A stretch of DNA of 64,000 nt from Alloboseaceae bacterium BT-24-1 (GTDB lineage Bacteria; Pseudomonadota; Alphaproteobacteria; Rhizobiales; Beijerinckiaceae): positions 682,001-746,000 of the forward strand of contig JAOYTL010000001.1 of the NCBI GenBank assembly GCA_025846845.1, given 5' to 3'. Made by a program: the position numbers and the translations under genes. Shown here in pieces: positions 25,926-34,737 of this stretch. Each line of letters starts with the position of its first letter. Positions within the stretch are counted from its first letter, which is position 1. Below the pieces are notes generated by a model. That model had not been told where the DNA came from. It made no database searches and was given only the letters and a program-made list of their open reading frames with translations.

Positions 25926-28793
25926 GTGGTGAAGAGGACCTCTTGGACGCCGAACGGCGTCGCGACCGAACGACTGGCGACCGATCGCTACCTGCCGATC
26001 CTCGCATTGGGCTTCGCCGGCTATGTCGTCATCGGCAAGAGCTTCGCCTATCTCGGCGTGCCTCCCCTCTTCATGGGCGAGATCCTGTTCGCGCTCGGCT
26101 TTCTGGCATTCCTGGCGTCGGGCTGCGCGACGGTGCTGCTGACGACCGTGCCAGCGATCTGCGCGGCGCTGCTCATGGCCTGGGTCCTGCTGCGGGTCTT
26201 GCAGGGTATCGGAACCTATGGGGTCGATGCGCTGCGGGACGGTGCGGTCGCGCTCTATGCCGGCTTCGCCTTCATCGTCGCGGCCCTGATCGTCGAGCGT
26301 CCGGCCCGGATCGCACAGATCGTCGGCTACTTCCGGATCCACGCGCGCGTACTCGTCCCCACAGCATTCATCCTTTACCTCGTCGCGCGGTTCCTCGGCG
26401 GCTACCTCCCCAGACTGCCCGGCCAGGATGTCGACCTTCTTTCCGTGCGGCCCGGCGAGCTTGCAACGCATCTGTGCGGCGCGCTCGTCTTCGTCCTCGT
26501 CGGGCTCTGCAAGACAGGGCGTGTCTGGTGGTGCATCGCGCTGTCCGCAACCCTGCTCGTCGCCAGCCAGAACCGTGGCGGCATGCTCGCGCTGCTGCTG
26601 CCGCTGACCCTGGCCATGGTCCTGACCGGCCAGATCAGTCGTCTCGCCGGCATCGCCTGCGCGCTCGCGCTCGCCTTGCTCGTAGCCTACGCCGTCGACA
26701 TCGAGATAGACGTGCCCAGGGGCGAACGGCCGATCAGCGCCCGCGCCGTGATCGACAACATCACCAGCATCGCCGCGCCAAACGCCGCCAACAATCTCGA
26801 CGGCACGAAGCAGTGGCGGCTGGGCTGGTGGACGGCCATCCGTGACTACACGTTCCACGGACCGTATTTCTGGACCGGCAAGGGCTTTGGCCTCAACCTT
26901 GCGCTGGCCGATGGCTTCGTCGTCGGCCTCGAACTCGGCGGCCCGGTCCTGCGCAGCCCGCACAACGTGCATATGACCTATCTCGGCAGGGGCGGCGTGC
27001 CGGGGCTGACTCTCTGGCTCCTGACGATAGGGACCTGGATCATAGCGCTGTTGCGGGCCGCCCACTTCGCCTGGCGGCGCGGCGACCTCGACTGGGCGCG
27101 CTATTTCGTCTTCCTGGTCTGCTATCTCTCCGCAATCGTCATCGACGCCTCCTTCGACGTCGCGCTCGAGGGGCCGATGCTCGGCATTCCTTTCTGGATC
27201 CTGTTCGGAATCGGTTTCGGCTCGCTGATGGTCTACCGCGCCTGGCCTGTCGCCGACGCGCCCGCTGGATCGCGGCGCCTGGTGCGCACCGGCGCGCGCA
27301 TTGCAGGCGCGCTCCTCCTCGGCGCGGCGACATGGCTGGGCAGCCCTCCCTCTCAAGCAGTCGCCAGCGCCCCCTGCCCGGCCGCCTCGATCCTGGTCGC
27401 GGTCGGCGCCTCCATCCAGGCCCTCGTCGACAAGGCGCCGCCTGGGGCGACATTCTGCATCGCGGCTGGCACTCACCGAGCGCAACTGGTCGCCCCCAAG
27501 GACAGGCAGATATTCATCGGTCAGCCCGGCGCGGTACTGAACGGGGCCGAGCTGGTCACGGACATTCGCCGGGAGGGAGACTTCTGGGCGACGCCGACAC
27601 CGAAGCTCGCCGTCACAGCGTTCGGCACCTGCCTGCCCCAGCGGCCGCGCTGCAACGATCCGCAGCGCTTCTTTCTCGACGGGCTGCCGCTGGAACCGGT
27701 CGCCAACCGCGCCGACCTACGCCCCGGCAGCGTCTTCGGCGATATCGCAACCGGCCTGAGCTATCTCGCGGACGATCCCCGAGGCCGGGTTCTCGAGAGA
27801 ACGCGACAGCTCTATGCCTTCAACAATGCGGGTGCACGTGGCGTCACCGTCAAAGGCCTGATCGTCGAGAAATATGCAACGCCCGCCCAGCAGGGCGCGA
27901 TCTTCGGCGACGAGAATCCCCGTGCCACGGGCTGGCTGATCGAAGCCAACGAGGTCCGCTTCAACAGCGGTTCGGGAATTGCGACCGGCGGCCGGAGCAT
28001 CGTTCGCAGCAACAAGGTCCATCACAACGGCCAGCTCGGGATTTCGCCCAACGGCGACGATGTCCTGATCGAAGGCAACGAGATCTACGAGAACAACATC
28101 TACGGCTTCGACGGGGCGTGGGAGGCTGGCGGCGTCAAGGCGGGCAAGGTCGAGCGCCTGACGCTGCGCGGCAATCATGTTCGCGACAATTACGGCTCGG
28201 GTCTCTGGTGCGATGTCGACTGCCGCGGCGTGCTGTTCGAGAACAACCTCGTCGAGCGCAATGCGGACGCCGGAATCTTCTACGAGATCAGCTTCGACGC
28301 CATCATCCGAAACAACACCGTCCGCCTGAACGGGACCGGGCGCGGCGGCCAGCAAGGCAGCTCCTGGGTATGGGGCGCCGGCATCCAGATCGCCGCGTCG
28401 GAAGGCGTGCAGGCCTACGGCAATACGGTCACAGTGGCCGATGGGAGCACAGGGATCGTCATCGTCGACCAGGCCCGCGAACTCGTCGATCAACCTGCGG
28501 GGAGAAACGGCGGAGGAAAGGCGCTGTACCGGACAGCCCACAACGCGGTCCATGACAACGAGATCATCTATGAGGGCGAGACCGGCCTGTCCGGCGGCGC
28601 CAGCGACGTCACGCCTTCGAATCCGAATTTCGGGGTCATCGAAACGGGCGGCAACCGGTTCGACCGCAACATCTACGTGCTGCGCCAGCCGACAAGCGCC
28701 CCCTTCTTCATCTGGGGGCATGAGCCGATTTCTTACGAAACGTTCCGCAGCCTTGGCCAGGAAGCCAGCGGCCGGCTCGTCCGCCCCGACTAG
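25926..28793 (+). CDS. O-antigen ligase/polymerase-like membrane domain fused to a parallel beta-helix domain
   Basis: This protein of about 955 residues joins two parts. Residues 1 to about 450 hold some 10-12 membrane segments and the Wzy/O-antigen-ligase signature region PHNVHMTYLGRGGVPGL, expected to polymerise or ligate undecaprenyl-linked glycans at the periplasmic face. After a last hydrophobic segment (about 445-460) the rest is a right-handed beta-helix: a Cys-containing pre-helix region, then repeated N-x-(V/I) turns such as IEANEVRFNSGSGI, VRSNKVHHNG and IEGNEIYENN, as in NosD-like, epimerase and lyase proteins. I chose the GTG at 25926 (or 25929); a TTG at 25869 is also in frame. 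A polymerase carrying its own polymer-modifying domain is unusual. Confidence 0.85.
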   Translation: MVKRTSWTPNGVATERLATDRYLPILALGFAGYVVIGKSFAYLGVPPLFMGEILFALGFLAFLASGCATVLLTTVPAICAALLMAWVLLRVLQGIGTYGVDALRDGAVALYAGFAFIVAALIVERPARIAQIVGYFRIHARVLVPTAFILYLVARFLGGYLPRLPGQDVDLLSVRPGELATHLCGALVFVLVGLCKTGRVWWCIALSATLLVASQNRGGMLALLLPLTLAMVLTGQISRLAGIACALALALLVAYAVDIEIDVPRGERPISARAVIDNITSIAAPNAANNLDGTKQWRLGWWTAIRDYTFHGPYFWTGKGFGLNLALADGFVVGLELGGPVLRSPHNVHMTYLGRGGVPGLTLWLLTIGTWIIALLRAAHFAWRRGDLDWARYFVFLVCYLSAIVIDASFDVALEGPMLGIPFWILFGIGFGSLMVYRAWPVADAPAGSRRLVRTGARIAGALLLGAATWLGSPPSQAVASAPCPAASILVAVGASIQALVDKAPPGATFCIAAGTHRAQLVAPKDRQIFIGQPGAVLNGAELVTDIRREGDFWATPTPKLAVTAFGTCLPQRPRCNDPQRFFLDGLPLEPVANRADLRPGSVFGDIATGLSYLADDPRGRVLERTRQLYAFNNAGARGVTVKGLIVEKYATPAQQGAIFGDENPRATGWLIEANEVRFNSGSGIATGGRSIVRSNKVHHNGQLGISPNGDDVLIEGNEIYENNIYGFDGAWEAGGVKAGKVERLTLRGNHVRDNYGSGLWCDVDCRGVLFENNLVERNADAGIFYEISFDAIIRNNTVRLNGTGRGGQQGSSWVWGAGIQIAASEGVQAYGNTVTVADGSTGIVIVDQARELVDQPAGRNGGGKALYRTAHNAVHDNEIIYEGETGLSGGASDVTPSNPNFGVIETGGNRFDRNIYVLRQPTSAPFFIWGHEPISYETFRSLGQEASGRLVRPD

Positions 28794-28926
28794 GGCTGCC
28801 TACTGCCCAGAACGGCTTAGTCCACAAGTCCAAGGGGCTCAGTCGTCGGACCGGGCTGCCGTCGGGATGATCATCGCTAGGATCATGTCATCCAGAACCG
28901 GCATGGCATTACGAGGCCAAGAGCAC

Positions 28927-29583
28927 ATGAACATGATCCCGCGGTCGTTCCGGCGCTCGCAATTCCGCGAGGAGCGGTTCAGAACCCATGTCCGCCCGAT
29001 CATCGATGCCGTGCTGAAGAAGCGGGGCTCGTGCCGGATTCTCGACATGGGCGGAGACGCCGACTACTGGCAATTCGATCTTCCGGATTCGGGTGTCGAG
29101 ATCTCCCTCCTGAACATCGAGGCCAAGGAGCCGTCACCCGATCCGCGCTTCCATGTCGTCCAGGGCGATGCGCGCGACGTCGCACAATTCGCTGATCAAA
29201 GCTTCGATTTCGTCCACTCCAATTCGTTGATCGAGCATGTCGGTCGATGGAGCGACATGAAGCGCGTTGCCGGCGAGATCAGACGACTGGCTCCGAACTA
29301 TTACGTGCAGACGCCGAACTTCTGGTTTCCACTCGACCCGCACAGCAATGCGCCAATCATGCACTGGCTGCCGCAGCCGCTGCAGCGGCGGCTGGTATCG
29401 AGCAAGTCCCGCGGCTTCTATGCGAAGGCGACCTCGCTCGACCACGCCATGCAGATCGTCGAAGGCACCTCCATGCTCGACCGGGCGCAACTCGCCGACC
29501 TCTTTCCGGACGCCGAGATCCTGACGGAGAATGTCCTGTTCCTGCCGAAATCCTTGATCGCCATCAGGAATCCAGAACTCTGA
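28927..29583 (+). CDS. Class I SAM-dependent methyltransferase
   Basis: This protein of about 218 residues has a methyltransferase fold: ILDMGGDADYWQ (motif I region), ISLLNIEAKEP at the end of strand 2, VVQGDARDVAQFADQSFDFVHSNSLIEHVG (motifs II and III) and a C-terminal LPKSLIAIRNPEL. This resembles methyltransferase type 11 proteins from glycan clusters. Its start is uncertain because several in-frame ATGs lie upstream (for example at 28903); 28927 gives the first residue before the conserved NMIPRSFRRSQFREERF. The target is unknown; a sugar of the surface polymer is plausible from context. Confidence 0.78.
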   Translation: MNMIPRSFRRSQFREERFRTHVRPIIDAVLKKRGSCRILDMGGDADYWQFDLPDSGVEISLLNIEAKEPSPDPRFHVVQGDARDVAQFADQSFDFVHSNSLIEHVGRWSDMKRVAGEIRRLAPNYYVQTPNFWFPLDPHSNAPIMHWLPQPLQRRLVSSKSRGFYAKATSLDHAMQIVEGTSMLDRAQLADLFPDAEILTENVLFLPKSLIAIRNPEL

Positions 29584-30150
29584 GGCAGGGGCCGGTGCCC
29601 GGATTTCGCTTTTTCTGGCGCTGGCCAGGGATTGCGCCCCAAGGATCCCGCGTTTTCAGCACCACTGCCTTCGTTGGCGAGAATGGCTCGCAAGACGAGA
29701 CGCTCCCGTTGCTTCAGCGTGCGCAAGCGCAAGGCGAGGTCACCCTTTGTCCCGCCCCCCTCATGACAGACGAACCCGAGCGGCTCCGGCAGATGGCGCT
29801 CGGCCGCCAGTGGCTCAAGGGCGAACTCGAAGCGTCCGGAATCGAGGCCCGCTTCGTCTGCGTCCTCGATATCGACAACGGCATCACCACGCTGCCCTCT
29901 ACCGAGCCGATATCCATCGCCTCGGCAGCTACCTTCAGGCCGGTCCCAGCACCTGCGAGCACCTCGTCTTCAACCGGCGCCTCGCTGCCCCGACCGGGAG
30001 GGCAATGCCGATCGACCCCGGCCTGGTACTGTGTACGCCCACAGACCACGCCCAGCAAAGCTTCCAGCCATTTGCCTGGCGTCGGCTCCGAAATCTGATC
30101 GCTTCACCTCTATATCGACGAGATATTCGCCCTGATCCACTTGCCTCATG
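29584..30150 (+). pseudogene. Decayed GT2-like glycosyltransferase remnant
   Basis: Directly after the methyltransferase stop, the third reading frame encodes a recognisable but headless fragment: FVGENGSQDETLPLLQ, then ERLRQMALGRQWL and FVCVLDIDNGI. This is the pattern of glycosyltransferases with an ENxSxDxT nucleotide-sugar motif and a VLDxDxx metal-binding strand. No start codon with a ribosome-binding site precedes it. After about 29920 the similarity stops, and plausible coding content seems to move to another frame ending near 30150. The remnant suggests that a sugar was lost from the repeat unit. The family assignment is by eye only. Confidence 0.45.
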
Positions 30151-31126
30151 ATCGACCGCAGATGAGGCAAGAACGGCGAGCGAATGTGAACAGCGGTTCA
30201 CAACGATGTAAGGCAGCCATGGCGAGGTCGATGGTTCGACCGGCGCACCACCCAGAGAACGTCACATGATCGTGATGATCGCAACGTTTTCACAGATGAA
30301 AATATCATATGGCCTCTTTCGCCCGACCATTCAAATCCCAAACGGGTTAGGCCTGCGGATGGCCGTGCTGCGCGAGCGCCGTCAGCTGGCTAAAGCCCAA
30401 ACAACTCGTACAATCTACGTTCAATACAATGAAGTAAACTCTCACAAACTCAGGCTCTACCTTGCTTTGGATGTTTTCCCTTCTTTTCTGGTACAACGAG
30501 CCTGATTTCTGCGATTTTCAGGAGCCCGCCTGCCCTCCGACGTCGGGCAACCAGCGCCCTTCGATACAACTTATGTTAGAATTCCTGCTCTCAAAAATCC
30601 TATTGATACAAATCAATTCAATTTTCGGCAGACAGGTGCTGAATAAGCTGCTATTATCATCCATAAGATGCGCACTGTGAGCACATGAATCGCGTCGAAC
30701 TACCCCACTTTCTGACCCCGCTGATAGCTTCTTAGTTTTTATATCTTCCTACCTTATGGGAAGCATCATCGGCTCTTTCGTAACAAGCACGCACAGGCTC
30801 TGGTCGCCCTAACAACCGTTCCATTTTAAATATTAGATTGGCACCTAAATTTTTGAAAATTATGGAATGCTAATAAGGTGTACGTTTTCGCTGAAAATTT
30901 CATCATTAATATTTAAAATTACCTATTTAAATATCTTTAGCAACCGTGAACTGAATTCAAGTTTGGAGATCGAAAATCGATACAACTGGAGCCTGAAAGT
31001 AACCCATACGGAACATCATCGTCAAAAAAGGAGCCCCCTTTCTCCCGTGAACCTGGAATCGATCTTCCATCAACGTCAATAGACACTCCTATTGGAACAG
31101 CGCCCACTCAGGAGGACCCAGTCACC
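30151..31126 (+). other. Gene-free, AT-richer 1-kb stretch
   Basis: No convincing gene is present on either strand. From about 30250 to 31080 the base composition is clearly richer in A and T than the rest of the window, with runs such as TTTTAAATATTAG near 30825 and TTAATATTTAAAATTACC near 30905. Short frames exist but lack family features or good starts. It separates the polysaccharide/NRPS locus from the signalling island. It could hold promoters, a small RNA or the scar of a lost mobile element. Confidence 0.6.
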
Positions 31127-31684
31127 GTGACTCCATCCGCCACCAACGTGACGTCGCCGAGCATCGGCTCGCTTGACATCGAATTCGACCACCATGGTCT
31201 TTTCAACGCCCTGGTCGCCAACATGGCGGAGCTGTTGGAGACCGTAGCGGGGGTCGAGGATGCATGCGTCTATGTCAGCAGCATCGCCGCGCGGTTGGGA
31301 GCCGATATCGAGAAGCAATACAAGGCGGCGCTGGGCACCCAAAACCTCAACCGCAACCAGCTGATCGAGGTTCTGATCGATCTGAAAAACCGCGCAGGCG
31401 GGAGTTTTTCTCTGATCGAGCAAGACGAGGACCGCGTCGTATTCGGGAATTCCGCCTGCCCTCTCGGCAAGGCTGCCGCGAACCACCCTTCCCTCTGCAT
31501 GCTGACCTCGAACATCTTCGGCCGGATGGCCGCCAACACGGTCGGATACGCTGCGGTGGATCTCGAGCAAACGATCGCCAGAGGCGCCCCTGGCTGCCGC
31601 GTCGTCCTTCATCTGAAGCGAACGGAATTGGGCCCCGATACGAGGGAATACTTCCGAGATGATGCATCTACAGCTTCGGCATGA
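31127..31684 (+). CDS. Methanogen output domain 1-like protein
   Basis: This 185-residue soluble protein starts at a GTG preceded by AGGAGG. The C-terminal half carries the features of the methanogen output domain 1 family: VVFGNSACPLGKAA, HPSLCMLTSNIFGRMAAN, VGYAAVDLEQTIARGAPGCRVVLHL. Three conserved cysteines suggest redox or metal sensing. The gene overlaps the start of the histidine kinase gene by 26 bases, so it probably supplies or modulates the input to that otherwise sensor-poor kinase. The biochemical role of this family is not established. Confidence 0.75.
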   Translation: MTPSATNVTSPSIGSLDIEFDHHGLFNALVANMAELLETVAGVEDACVYVSSIAARLGADIEKQYKAALGTQNLNRNQLIEVLIDLKNRAGGSFSLIEQDEDRVVFGNSACPLGKAAANHPSLCMLTSNIFGRMAANTVGYAAVDLEQTIARGAPGCRVVLHLKRTELGPDTREYFRDDASTASA

Positions 31685-32837
31685 ACTAGACCTCGAGACC
31701 TATCTCGAGCCGTCGGTCATCGCCCTGAGCGATGGAAGTGTCCATGCCTTCAACCGTGCCGCGAGCCAGCTTCTCGATCCTGCTAGTTCGATACCCTCGC
31801 TGCTCGATCTGTGCGCGAGCGGTGTCGAGACCTTGCAGACCTATCTTCGCACCTGCTCGGGCTCACGCCAGCCATTGATCGAACGGGTCAGTTTTGACGG
31901 CCCGGACGGTGCCATCGACTATCGCTGCTTCGGCAATGTGCTGGTGCCGCGACGCCGAAACCGCCCGGCCACCCTCCTTCTGCGCCTGTTCCCGGTACTC
32001 GATACACGGTTTGCCGCGGCCGCGGAGCGGATAAGGCGCTTAACGGCGGAGCGGCAGCAACGCGTTGCCGTACAACAGTTCGACGAATTGCGCGGCGACC
32101 GCCTGCGGCTGGTCGAGCAGTATTGCTTCGTTGCCGAGGCGCTGCGCGTCGTGGAGGCGCGAACGCACGAGCTGGAGGACGAGATCAACCACATCCGCTG
32201 TGACGAGCGTGAACGCATCGCCCGGGATCTGCATGATCATGCCGGGCAGGAGATGGCCCTCGTCCTTGCAGAACTGCGGGTCCTGCAGAATAACGCGAAA
32301 GGGCCCGCAAAAAAGCGTCTCGAGGAAATTGTCGAGCACGTCGCCGGGATCGGGCGCAAGATCCATCATGCCGTCGTCAACGGACGGCCTCGTCTCATCG
32401 AAGAGCTCGGCTTCTACCGCGCCATCGAATCCATGGTGGCATCCGTCGCGGCCGATGGCAGGCTCGGCTTCTCGTTCAAGAGGAAGGGAGGCGAGCCAGA
32501 CCCACTGCCGATCGACGTCGAAAACGCGCTGTATCGTGTGGCTCAGGAAGCTCTGACAAACGTGCTCAAGCACGCACTCGGCGCGCGGAAGGTCGATGTC
32601 GTCCTGGAATTTGCAGATGGCTCGGTTTCGCTGACGATAGCCGATGACGGCATTGGGCTTTCTGCGGAAGCGATACACCCGGAAGGGAGCGACGCCGGCA
32701 TCGGACTTCGGGGGATGCGGCAACGCCTGGCTGACATCGGTGGAACGTTGAGGATCGGCCCACGTCCCGGCAAGGGCATCATCGTCACGGCGAGCGCGCC
32801 ATTGGTCTGCGACTTGCATGGAGGTGTCCCGTCATGA
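31659..32837 (+). CDS. Soluble NarL-type sensor histidine kinase (HisKA_3)
   Basis: This 392-residue kinase has no membrane segment. The N-terminal 115 residues are PAS-like (VIALSDGSVHAFNRAASQLL), followed by a coiled coil (about 120-180) and the DHp helix ERERIARDLHDHAGQEMA with the phosphorylated His192. The ATPase domain shows the N box (ALYRVAQEALTNVLKHA), DDGIG and the G2 region GIGLRGMRQR. It overlaps the methanogen-output-domain gene by 26 bases and the response regulator gene by 4 bases (ATGA), giving a three-gene coupled module. Confidence 0.9.
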   Translation: MMHLQLRHELDLETYLEPSVIALSDGSVHAFNRAASQLLDPASSIPSLLDLCASGVETLQTYLRTCSGSRQPLIERVSFDGPDGAIDYRCFGNVLVPRRRNRPATLLLRLFPVLDTRFAAAAERIRRLTAERQQRVAVQQFDELRGDRLRLVEQYCFVAEALRVVEARTHELEDEINHIRCDERERIARDLHDHAGQEMALVLAELRVLQNNAKGPAKKRLEEIVEHVAGIGRKIHHAVVNGRPRLIEELGFYRAIESMVASVAADGRLGFSFKRKGGEPDPLPIDVENALYRVAQEALTNVLKHALGARKVDVVLEFADGSVSLTIADDGIGLSAEAIHPEGSDAGIGLRGMRQRLADIGGTLRIGPRPGKGIIVTASAPLVCDLHGGVPS

Positions 32838-33493
32838 CGGCACGTCTCATCCTCGTCGATGATCACCCGGTTGTACTCGCCGGCCTGCAGGCCCTCGTGC
32901 TCGGTTTGCCCGATCTCGAACTCGTCGGAACGGCGACCTGTGCATCCGAGGCGCTCGCGCTCGTCCGCGGCCAATGCCCCGACATCGTCGTGCTCGACAT
33001 GGGACTGCCGGGCATGAGCGGCCTGATGCTGGCCGAGCGCATCCTCGAAGGAGCGCCCGATACGCGGATCGTCATGCTGACCCACTACGAGGAGCCGAGC
33101 TATGTCCAGAAGGCGCTGAGGATCGGCATTTGCGGCTATGTCCTCAAAGCTTCGGCAAGCGAGAAGGTCGCACAGGCGATCAGAACGGTGCTGAGCGGCG
33201 GTGTCTACATCGATTCCGATCTGGAAGACTTCCGTTCGGAATGGATTCGCAAGCTTTGTCCGGCCTCCGGTGCGGCCTCTGCAGCCGCGAACGGCACGCT
33301 GACCTATCGTGAGACGCAGGTCCTGCGCCTTGCCGCTGTCGGCCACTCCAACAAGGAGATCGCCCGGCGCGTCGGCCTCGGCATCAAATCGGTCGAAACC
33401 TATCGCTACAGAGCTTGCAAAAAGCTGATGCTGCACTCGCGCCTCGACATCATCAGATATGGCGCCAGTCATGGCTGGATCCTCGACGTCTGA
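32834..33493 (+). CDS. Response regulator, NarL/FixJ type, canonical receiver
   Basis: This 219-residue DNA-binding regulator is the likely partner of the upstream histidine kinase, with which it shares an ATGA overlap. The receiver is complete: acidic pair D9/D10, phospho-acceptor D55 in VVLDMGLPG, Thr in MLTHYE and Lys in GYVLKAS. The C-terminal LuxR-type helix-turn-helix is LTYRETQVLRLAAVGHSNKE followed by IARRVGLGIKSVETYRYRA. Targets are unknown. The genomic position between the polysaccharide/NRPS locus and two further regulators suggests local control. Confidence 0.92.
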   Translation: MTARLILVDDHPVVLAGLQALVLGLPDLELVGTATCASEALALVRGQCPDIVVLDMGLPGMSGLMLAERILEGAPDTRIVMLTHYEEPSYVQKALRIGICGYVLKASASEKVAQAIRTVLSGGVYIDSDLEDFRSEWIRKLCPASGAASAAANGTLTYRETQVLRLAAVGHSNKEIARRVGLGIKSVETYRYRACKKLMLHSRLDIIRYGASHGWILDV

Positions 33494-33754
33494 CAGTAGT
33501 GGCTATGCCATTGGCGGGCTGAACTGCCGCATCTGGCCCTGCGCGGAGTACTCAACTTGGCGTGGCCGCAACAATAATGGCCAAGCGCCATGTAACCCCA
33601 TCTCCCGAAGAGCGTAGCGACTGGAAGAACGGTTGCCGCTACGACATTGCTCGGGGGCTCAGAAGCCTGCGCTTGAGGGCCGCCTGCGACCAGCGGAGCC
33701 CACCCGCGCGGTCGCGTCCCTCGTTGCAAAGGCGAGCAGACCGGCGGCGCAGAC

Positions 33755-34435
33755 ATGACCAGGATCCTCGTTGCCGACGAACATGCGCTTTACCGCACGG
33801 GTCTGCGCACGATCCTGCAGGCTGCGCTGCCAAACGCCGAGTTTCTGGAAGCGCCAGATTTCGAAGGCCTGATGCGCAGCCTGATGGAAGACCAGCCGAT
33901 CCATCTCGTGCTGGTCAGCCTGCGCATGACCGGTTCCACCGAACCGCAGGTCATCTGGGACTTCAAGCGAGCCTCGACCACGACGCGTTACATCGTCATC
34001 TCGAGTAATGGCACTTTCGATCAGGTCCTCCACTATATCGCGGAGGGATTTCACGGCTTTATTTCGAAATTGCAGCGGGATGACGAAATCGTTGAAGCGG
34101 TTCGGGAGGTTCTCGCCGGACGCCTCGCGGTCCCACGCGGGCTAACGTCATTCGGGTCTACGATAGAGGGGCATGGCGCTCGCGAAGCACCGCAGCGCCG
34201 CGCCGGCCCGCAGCCGGCCCCATTCGGACTGACACGCCGGCAGAAAGATGTCCTGGCACTGCTGGCTGATGGGCTTTCGAACCGGGAAATCGCCCAGGCA
34301 CTCCACATTGCCGAGCCGACGGCGAAAATTCACGTCTCCGCGTTGATGCGCGCTCTCAATGTCCGCAACCGTACGGAAGCGGCTGTGCTCGCGAAGGACC
34401 TGCTTCGCATCCTCAAAGTCGATCCGACAGGCTGA
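33755..34435 (+). CDS. Atypical NarL-type response regulator lacking the phospho-acceptor Asp
   Basis: This 226-residue protein has the layout of a NarL regulator: receiver (1-120), linker, LuxR-type helix-turn-helix (LTRRQKDVLALLADGLSNRE, IAQALHIAEPTAKIHVSALM). At the place of the phospho-acceptor Asp it has Ser55 (HLVLVSLRMTG). The acidic D8/E9, the Ser in VISSN and the Lys in FISKLQ are kept. Conventional His-Asp signalling is therefore unlikely, and constitutive or ligand-based control is expected. It lies 262 bases after the canonical regulator gene, in a stretch without other genes. Confidence 0.88.
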   Translation: MTRILVADEHALYRTGLRTILQAALPNAEFLEAPDFEGLMRSLMEDQPIHLVLVSLRMTGSTEPQVIWDFKRASTTTRYIVISSNGTFDQVLHYIAEGFHGFISKLQRDDEIVEAVREVLAGRLAVPRGLTSFGSTIEGHGAREAPQRRAGPQPAPFGLTRRQKDVLALLADGLSNREIAQALHIAEPTAKIHVSALMRALNVRNRTEAAVLAKDLLRILKVDPTG

Positions 34436-34579
34436 GCCATTCGCCTGAGACCGAAATCGGCGGCCAAATACAGCTTTCGTTGTAAGGATTATCCTGACGG
34501 GATAGTAATTTTCCCGACAAGACGGATGCATCCGAATGAACTAATTATTAACGATGAAATTCTGGTTGCTCGCATCCCG

Positions 34580-34686
34580 TTGCGTCAGCCAGTGCTCATA
34601 ATTGATTAGGCCAAGCGTACCTTACCTGAAGCCTTCTCTAAAAACGCGATGGAATATTTTCGCTGACGCAATGGTGGGCTGACGCT
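34580..34686. promoter_or_regulatory. Inverted and direct repeats upstream of the third regulator
   Basis: TTGCGTCAGC (34580-34589) and GCTGACGCAA (34662-34671) form a perfect 10-base inverted repeat 72 bases apart. The core GCTGACGC recurs at 34678-34685, 16 bases after its first occurrence. All lie in the 302-base gene-free stretch 34436-34737, which is AT-richer than its surroundings, just upstream of the regulator gene starting at 34738. Such repeats are typical of binding sites for dimeric regulators, possibly one of the three NarL-type proteins encoded here. Confidence 0.45.
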
Positions 34687-34737
34687 CCCCGGTGCGCTGG
34701 CTGAGGCAGTCTTGTTTCGAGTAAAAGGGGAGTAGCG

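Noticed and set aside
30266..30680. Small frames in the AT-richer stretch
   Set aside because: They overlap one another, lack good starts and have no recognisable motif.
30695..30725. CCCCACTTTCTGACCCC, reminiscent of some insertion-sequence ends
   Set aside because: Only one short copy, with no transposase gene, second terminal repeat or target duplication nearby.
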